A program made the translations under genes and the position numbers. Below, piece after piece: positions 20,341 to 20,769 of a stretch of DNA of 20,769 nucleotides. How positions within the stretch are numbered: position 1 is the first letter of the stretch; every line of letters begins with the position of its first letter. The stretch covers positions 1 through 20,769 of the IMG/VR virus record IMGVR_UViG_3300010391_000106; one strand, written 5' to 3'. The notes beneath the pieces were generated by a model, which was given only the letters and a program-made list of their open reading frames with translations, was not told the DNA's origin and searched no databases. This DNA is from a virus.

Positions 20341-20769
20341 TAGGCAACCTCCCATTTTCTGATCTCTTCAGCCTCTTTCTTACGTATGAAGTAGTCATAA
20401 CAATTGAGTGCCCCAATAAAGAGACGGTAATACGGATTGCAATCGCCGAAATATTTCTCACAAGGCTTATTCCCGTCTTTCTTGAGTCTTAGACTTATGG
20501 CCTGAAAGACGTTGTAACCGTTGAGATTGAGCAAATGCAGATAAGCCGAAAGCTTTATCGGCCAGTCACGTTGATATGCCGCTGAGGTCTTTATGTCTAC
20601 GAGCGTACAATGGTCTTGGCCTTTCAGCTTTACAATCAGATCGAATTGCCCGGAAAATTGCAGATCGTCATCGTAAAGCCTTGTTTCTGTGGCTATGAGC
20701 CTCTCGACATTGGTGTCGTACCAAAGCTTGAAGGAGTCTACATAGCCTATTAGATGATCTTCCGGGGCT
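20340..20769 (-). CDS. PD-(D/E)XK nuclease, exonuclease partner of Bet (C-terminal 142 aa)
   Basis: The frame is open from the right edge to the TAA at 20340, so the N-terminus is missing. The visible part reads LQFSGQFDLIVKLKGQDH, then CTLVDIKTSAAYQRDWPIKL, then SAYLHLLNLNGYNVFQAISL. The order F.G.fDlI......LVDIKTS.......LSAYL.LLN..G is the core of RecB/Cas4-like PD-(D/E)XK nucleases: Asp in FDL, the D-I-K of the active site, and the Q/L-SAY helix. It lies ahead of the Bet gene, matching the nuclease plus annealing protein pair of Red-type systems. The end (KYFGDCNPYY, FIRKKEAEEIRKW) is less conserved. Its start and exact family need the neighbouring sequence. Confidence 0.8.
   Translation of the reverse strand, partial: APEDHLIGYVDSFKLWYDTNVERLIATETRLYDDDLQFSGQFDLIVKLKGQDHCTLVDIKTSAAYQRDWPIKLSAYLHLLNLNGYNVFQAISLRLKKDGNKPCEKYFGDCNPYYRLFIGALNCYDYFIRKKEAEEIRKWEVA

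Noticed and set aside
1-20769. tRNA or rRNA genes and insertion sequences
   Set aside because: No cloverleaf-like sequence, rRNA motif, transposase or flanking inverted repeats could be recognised by reading; a tRNA scan was not possible.

Overview
The window looks like about 21 kb of a tailed-phage (or prophage) genome. It holds a long virion operon on the minus strand, a phage single-strand annealing protein next to a nuclease, many very small genes packed with ATGA or TAATG overlaps, and a tail fibre made of low-complexity repeats. A scaffold-like gene, an N4-gp56-type major capsid protein, an adaptor-like protein, an 800-residue tail protein and a set of Gly/Ala-rich internal proteins, with no tape measure, sheath or major tail protein, suggest a short-tailed (podovirus-like) particle. 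Portal and terminase genes are not in the window. The host cannot be read directly. A eukaryotic-type U-box gene and an excisionase-like DNA-binding protein of a kind I associate with intracellular bacteria point, by inference only, to a bacterium living inside protists or other eukaryotic cells (Chlamydiae- or Legionellales-like).

Layout, following minus-strand transcription from right to left. At 20.77-18.96 kb is a recombination block: a PD-(D/E)XK nuclease cut by the right edge, two small unknown genes, a Bet/RecT annealing protein, a terminator, and a small membrane protein. At 18.9-17.7 kb is a promoter with operator-like repeats, followed by four small genes including a DUF6496-type basic protein. 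At 16.43-17.67 kb, on the plus strand, sit two overlapping genes for membrane proteins; the second joins a double hydrophobic segment to a U-box. At 16.3-15.6 kb are an unknown minus gene and a small plus-strand membrane protein. From 15.57 to 4.66 kb runs the virion operon: scaffold, capsid, a beta-rich virion protein, a small Cys/His protein, adaptor, small virion protein, tail nozzle-like protein, another small virion protein and the internal (ejection-type) proteins, the last of which appears split by a frameshift. At 3.85-4.69 kb is a plus-strand island with an excisionase-like protein and a duplicated pair of tiny membrane-protein genes. From 3.74 kb to the left edge lie the repeat tail fibre, two small virion-like proteins and the start of a probable beta-helix tailspike.

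The minus-strand genes explain virion assembly and DNA recombination. The plus-strand genes form three separate islands (3.85-4.69, 15.74-15.99 and 16.43-17.67 kb) inserted against the direction of the operon. They look like accessory cargo (morons). The most interesting is the 16.43-17.67 kb pair, in which two membrane proteins share the nine-residue motif RDRTSEYFR and one carries a U-box. This reads as a candidate phage-encoded ubiquitin-ligase effector that would act on the eukaryote housing the bacterial host.
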